Of a stretch of DNA of 64,000 nucleotides, positions 62,317 to 64,000 are shown one piece after another. The DNA comes from Choristoneura fumiferana (Eukaryota; Arthropoda; Insecta; Lepidoptera; Tortricidae): contig NC_133472.1 in NCBI RefSeq assembly GCF_025370935.1, forward strand, positions 44,957,951-45,021,950, in the 5' to 3' direction. The stretch's first letter is position 1; each line of letters begins with the position of its first letter. The position numbers were made by a program, and so were the translations under genes. The notes under the pieces were generated by a model. The model saw nothing but the letters and a program-made list of their open reading frames with translations. It was not told the DNA's origin and did not search any database.

Positions 62317-62566
62317 TGAAATTACAAACTGAAATATAGATGCACAGAAAAAACAGAAAAATAAGACCATCACTGGGAATCGAACCCAGGTCCTCGGTAA
62401 TCCGTAACGCGTGCTATACCGCTACACCACTGATGTGATGGTAGACAATCAGTGGTGTAGCGGTATAGCACGCGTTACGGATTACCGAGGACCTGGGTTC
62501 GATTCCCAGTGATGGTCTTATTTTTCTGTTTTTTCTGTGTATCTATATTTCAGTTTGTAATTTCAA
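62317..62566. mobile_element. Head-to-head pair of tRNA-like SINE D
   Basis: Two arms of ~118 bp around a 13-bp centre, with one or two mismatches. Each arm holds AGTGGTGTAGCGGTATAGCA, CGCGTTACGGATTACCGAGG and GGGTTCGATTCCCAG: boxes A and B of a tRNA, most like tRNA-Arg(ACG) with a damaged anticodon stem. Right-arm ends GACAATC and GATGGTC can pair as an acceptor stem with one mismatch. Then TTTTTCTGTTTTTTCTGTGT as body/tail. Confidence 0.88.
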
Positions 62567-62771
62567 TGACAAGTAATTCACGAATTCGATTCACATTTTG
62601 ATTCGTGTTTTATTGTTAACGCTGCTAAGGAGTAGCTCGGGTCGTTCGAGCAGCGACTGGAAACTCTGGCAATGCTCGTCAGGGTTCTTCGATGATGACG
62701 AGTAAGTTGGAAGAGAAGGGGAGGCATTCATGTGGAAACACTATACCCGGCGCAGAATCTCGCTGCACGCG
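62567..62771. other. No supported feature
   Basis: Mixed sequence; nothing recognised. Confidence 0.35.
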
Positions 62772-63312
62772 GGGTTATAAAGCCGAGTTTAGACTTGCAA
62801 GAAAAATCGTGCAACCCAAATAAGCAACCTTAAAAATGTATGCATAGGAAAAATTCGTATCTAAACTCCAATTCAATAGAATCTGACAATCCTGTAGACA
62901 CTTCCAGCCTACTAATATAAACACCGGGCTGCCTAAGGCTTTGTGATGTGACTATTATTCTTTTTTGATTCCTTTTAGATGATAATTGCAACATAATCAA
63001 GTGTGCCCACGATAGGGTGTCTTAAATATGTAGAAAATTGACAGATTCTATTGAATTGTACTTTAGATTCCTGTCCAGCAGTGGTGTAGGGGTTATAGCA
63101 CGCAGCACGGAATTCTGAGGACCTGGGTTCGATTCCCAGTGCTGGTCTCTTTTTCTGTTTTTTTTGTGCATCCATGTCTCAGTATGTATTTACGAAATCA
63201 TGCAAGTTGCATTACATTGCGAGGCTGTAAATCCAACCAGTTTATAGTGATCAATCGAACGCCGCTATGTGATGCAACTTGCATGATTTCTCTTGCAAGT
63301 CTAAACTCTATA
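62772..63312. mobile_element. TIR element GTTTAGACTTGCAAGA, host of a SINE
   Basis: GCCGAGTTTAGACTTGCAAG at the left faces CTTGCAAGTCTAAACTC at the right. The inner TGCAAGTTGCATTACATTGC has a mirror near 63272. A related end is at 9511. Confidence 0.65.
63071..63195 (+). mobile_element. tRNA-like SINE D, single copy
   Basis: CAGCAGTGGTGTAGGGGTTA and CTGGGTTCGATTCCCAGTGC then TCTTTTTCTGTTTTTTTTGT: same head and tail as the pair at 62317 but diverged. Ends GTCCAGC and GCTGGTC look like an acceptor stem. Confidence 0.8.
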
Positions 63313-63313
63313 T

Positions 63314-63716
63314 CAGGGTTTCTCAAAGTGGGGTTCGCTATTCGACGGTAGGGGGTTCGCGACAAGGTTTACGTGATGATGGCTGCAAGACTGGCAAGAT
63401 GATTAAGATTGGTTTTTGGAGTCTTTTTGTATTTTTTATTTCAACTCCAAATTTTGTTACTTATTTGTTTGTTATTTGTTGTTGTTTGTTTCAGTTTGTA
63501 TTTTCGTTGGCAAGACGATTCTTACCTATATTTGTTACTTACCTTTTATTGAAATAAATAATATACATTATATTATGATGATGATAGAAATAAAAATAAA
63601 CTTAGTTTCTCCAACAGCCAGTTTTATTCTTTGGGGGGGGGGGGTCTAGGTAGGGGTTCGGTGTCGTCTAGAATCTTTAACAGGGGTACGTGGAGCCATA
63701 AGTTTGAGAAACCCTG
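63314..63716. mobile_element. hAT element, TSD CTCTATAT
   Basis: CTCTATAT at 63306-63313 and 63717-63724. CAGGGTTTCTCAAAGTGGGG at the left, TTTGAGAAACCCTG at the right: textbook hAT termini. 403 bp with GGGGTTCG and GGGGTACG inside the ends; no transposase. Confidence 0.95.
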
Positions 63717-63724
63717 CTCTATAT

Positions 63725-63927
63725 TAAACGTGTTTTGCGTAGTGCTGTGCTTGCGTCGAGCACACGCTATCGATAGAACTAAAATAGTGAGTACATAACG
63801 TATGTTCCATACAACATGCAACGTGATGCTGCAACATGCTTCACTAGTGTCGTAGTAATGGCAGAAACACGCACACTGTCAGAATATCCAATTAACTTGA
63901 AACTTGAAACATTGATATTAAGACTTA
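63725..63927. other. No supported feature
   Basis: Mixed spacer. Confidence 0.3.
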
Positions 63928-64000
63928 GACGACCAGATGGCCTAGTGGTTAGAGAACCTGACTACGAAGCTTGAGGTCCCGGGTTCGATCCCCGCGTCGG
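63928..64000 (+). mobile_element. SINE family A, cut by the window edge
   Basis: GACGACCAGATGGCCTAGTG, TTAGAGAACCTGACTACG and GGGTTCGATCCCCG: tRNA-like head only; the body continues outside. Confidence 0.9.

Noticed and set aside
62448..62522. Functional tRNA gene
   Set aside because: Boxes A and B are good but the anticodon stem does not pair, and the unit is repeated with a SINE-like tail.
1..64000. CRISPR array, bacterial operon, rRNA or virus
   Set aside because: No regular direct repeats with unique spacers, no ribosome-binding-site gene clusters and no viral gene were seen; exons, SINEs and MITEs show insect nuclear DNA.

Overview
The window looks like gene-poor, repeat-saturated DNA from a moth or butterfly (Lepidoptera). 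This is inferred from repeat types I associate with that order: short Helitrons ending in CTAG, tRNA-headed SINEs ending in TATTTATT or (GATGAT)n, RTE-like LINE tails, and dense TIR elements (MITEs). No database was searched. No rRNA, functional tRNA, CRISPR or bacterial feature is visible.

One plus-strand gene can be supported. A 17-codon first coding exon lies at 572-622. After an intron of about 44.3 kb come exons at 44954-45083, 48568-48644 and 50626-50753, and a candidate 51-nt exon at 56666-56716. All splice phases agree (0, 1, 0, 2, 2), provided intron 2 uses a GC donor. The predicted protein starts MSSGKRKLSFLGF and continues as an acidic, Ser/Arg-rich chain that runs beyond the window. 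I think it may be the cytoplasmic N-terminus of an SLC4-type anion exchanger, but this is weak and from memory only.

The rest is mobile DNA. Seven TIR elements sit between exact 8-bp target duplications (5213, 12656, 28483, 45588, 50766, 51538, 63314), as expected for hAT-like elements. Most are filled with a short word, often self-complementary, that differs between elements (AACCGGTT, TAACGTTA, AAAGTCC and others). A 401-bp element built on GCGAGT/ACTCGC occurs five times. Four copies have TTA/ATA duplications, which suggests PIF/Harbinger, and one sits in an older repeat whose counterpart in the window lacks that insertion. Helitron copies, TA-flanked MITEs, three SINE families and several 5'-truncated LINEs with 11-12 bp duplications fill intron 1.

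By region: 1-9 kb holds the first exon and nested MITEs; 9-20 kb, retroposon tails and a hAT; 19-29 kb, TIR elements, a Helitron and a large foldback; 30-36 kb, SINEs nested in MITEs and a 600-bp GGAT/GGAC tetranucleotide block; 37-44 kb, LINE and Helitron remnants; 45-57 kb, the clustered exons with hAT-like elements between them; 57-64 kb, SINE/MITE/LINE nests, a near-perfect hairpin of two tRNA-like SINE heads and a hAT.
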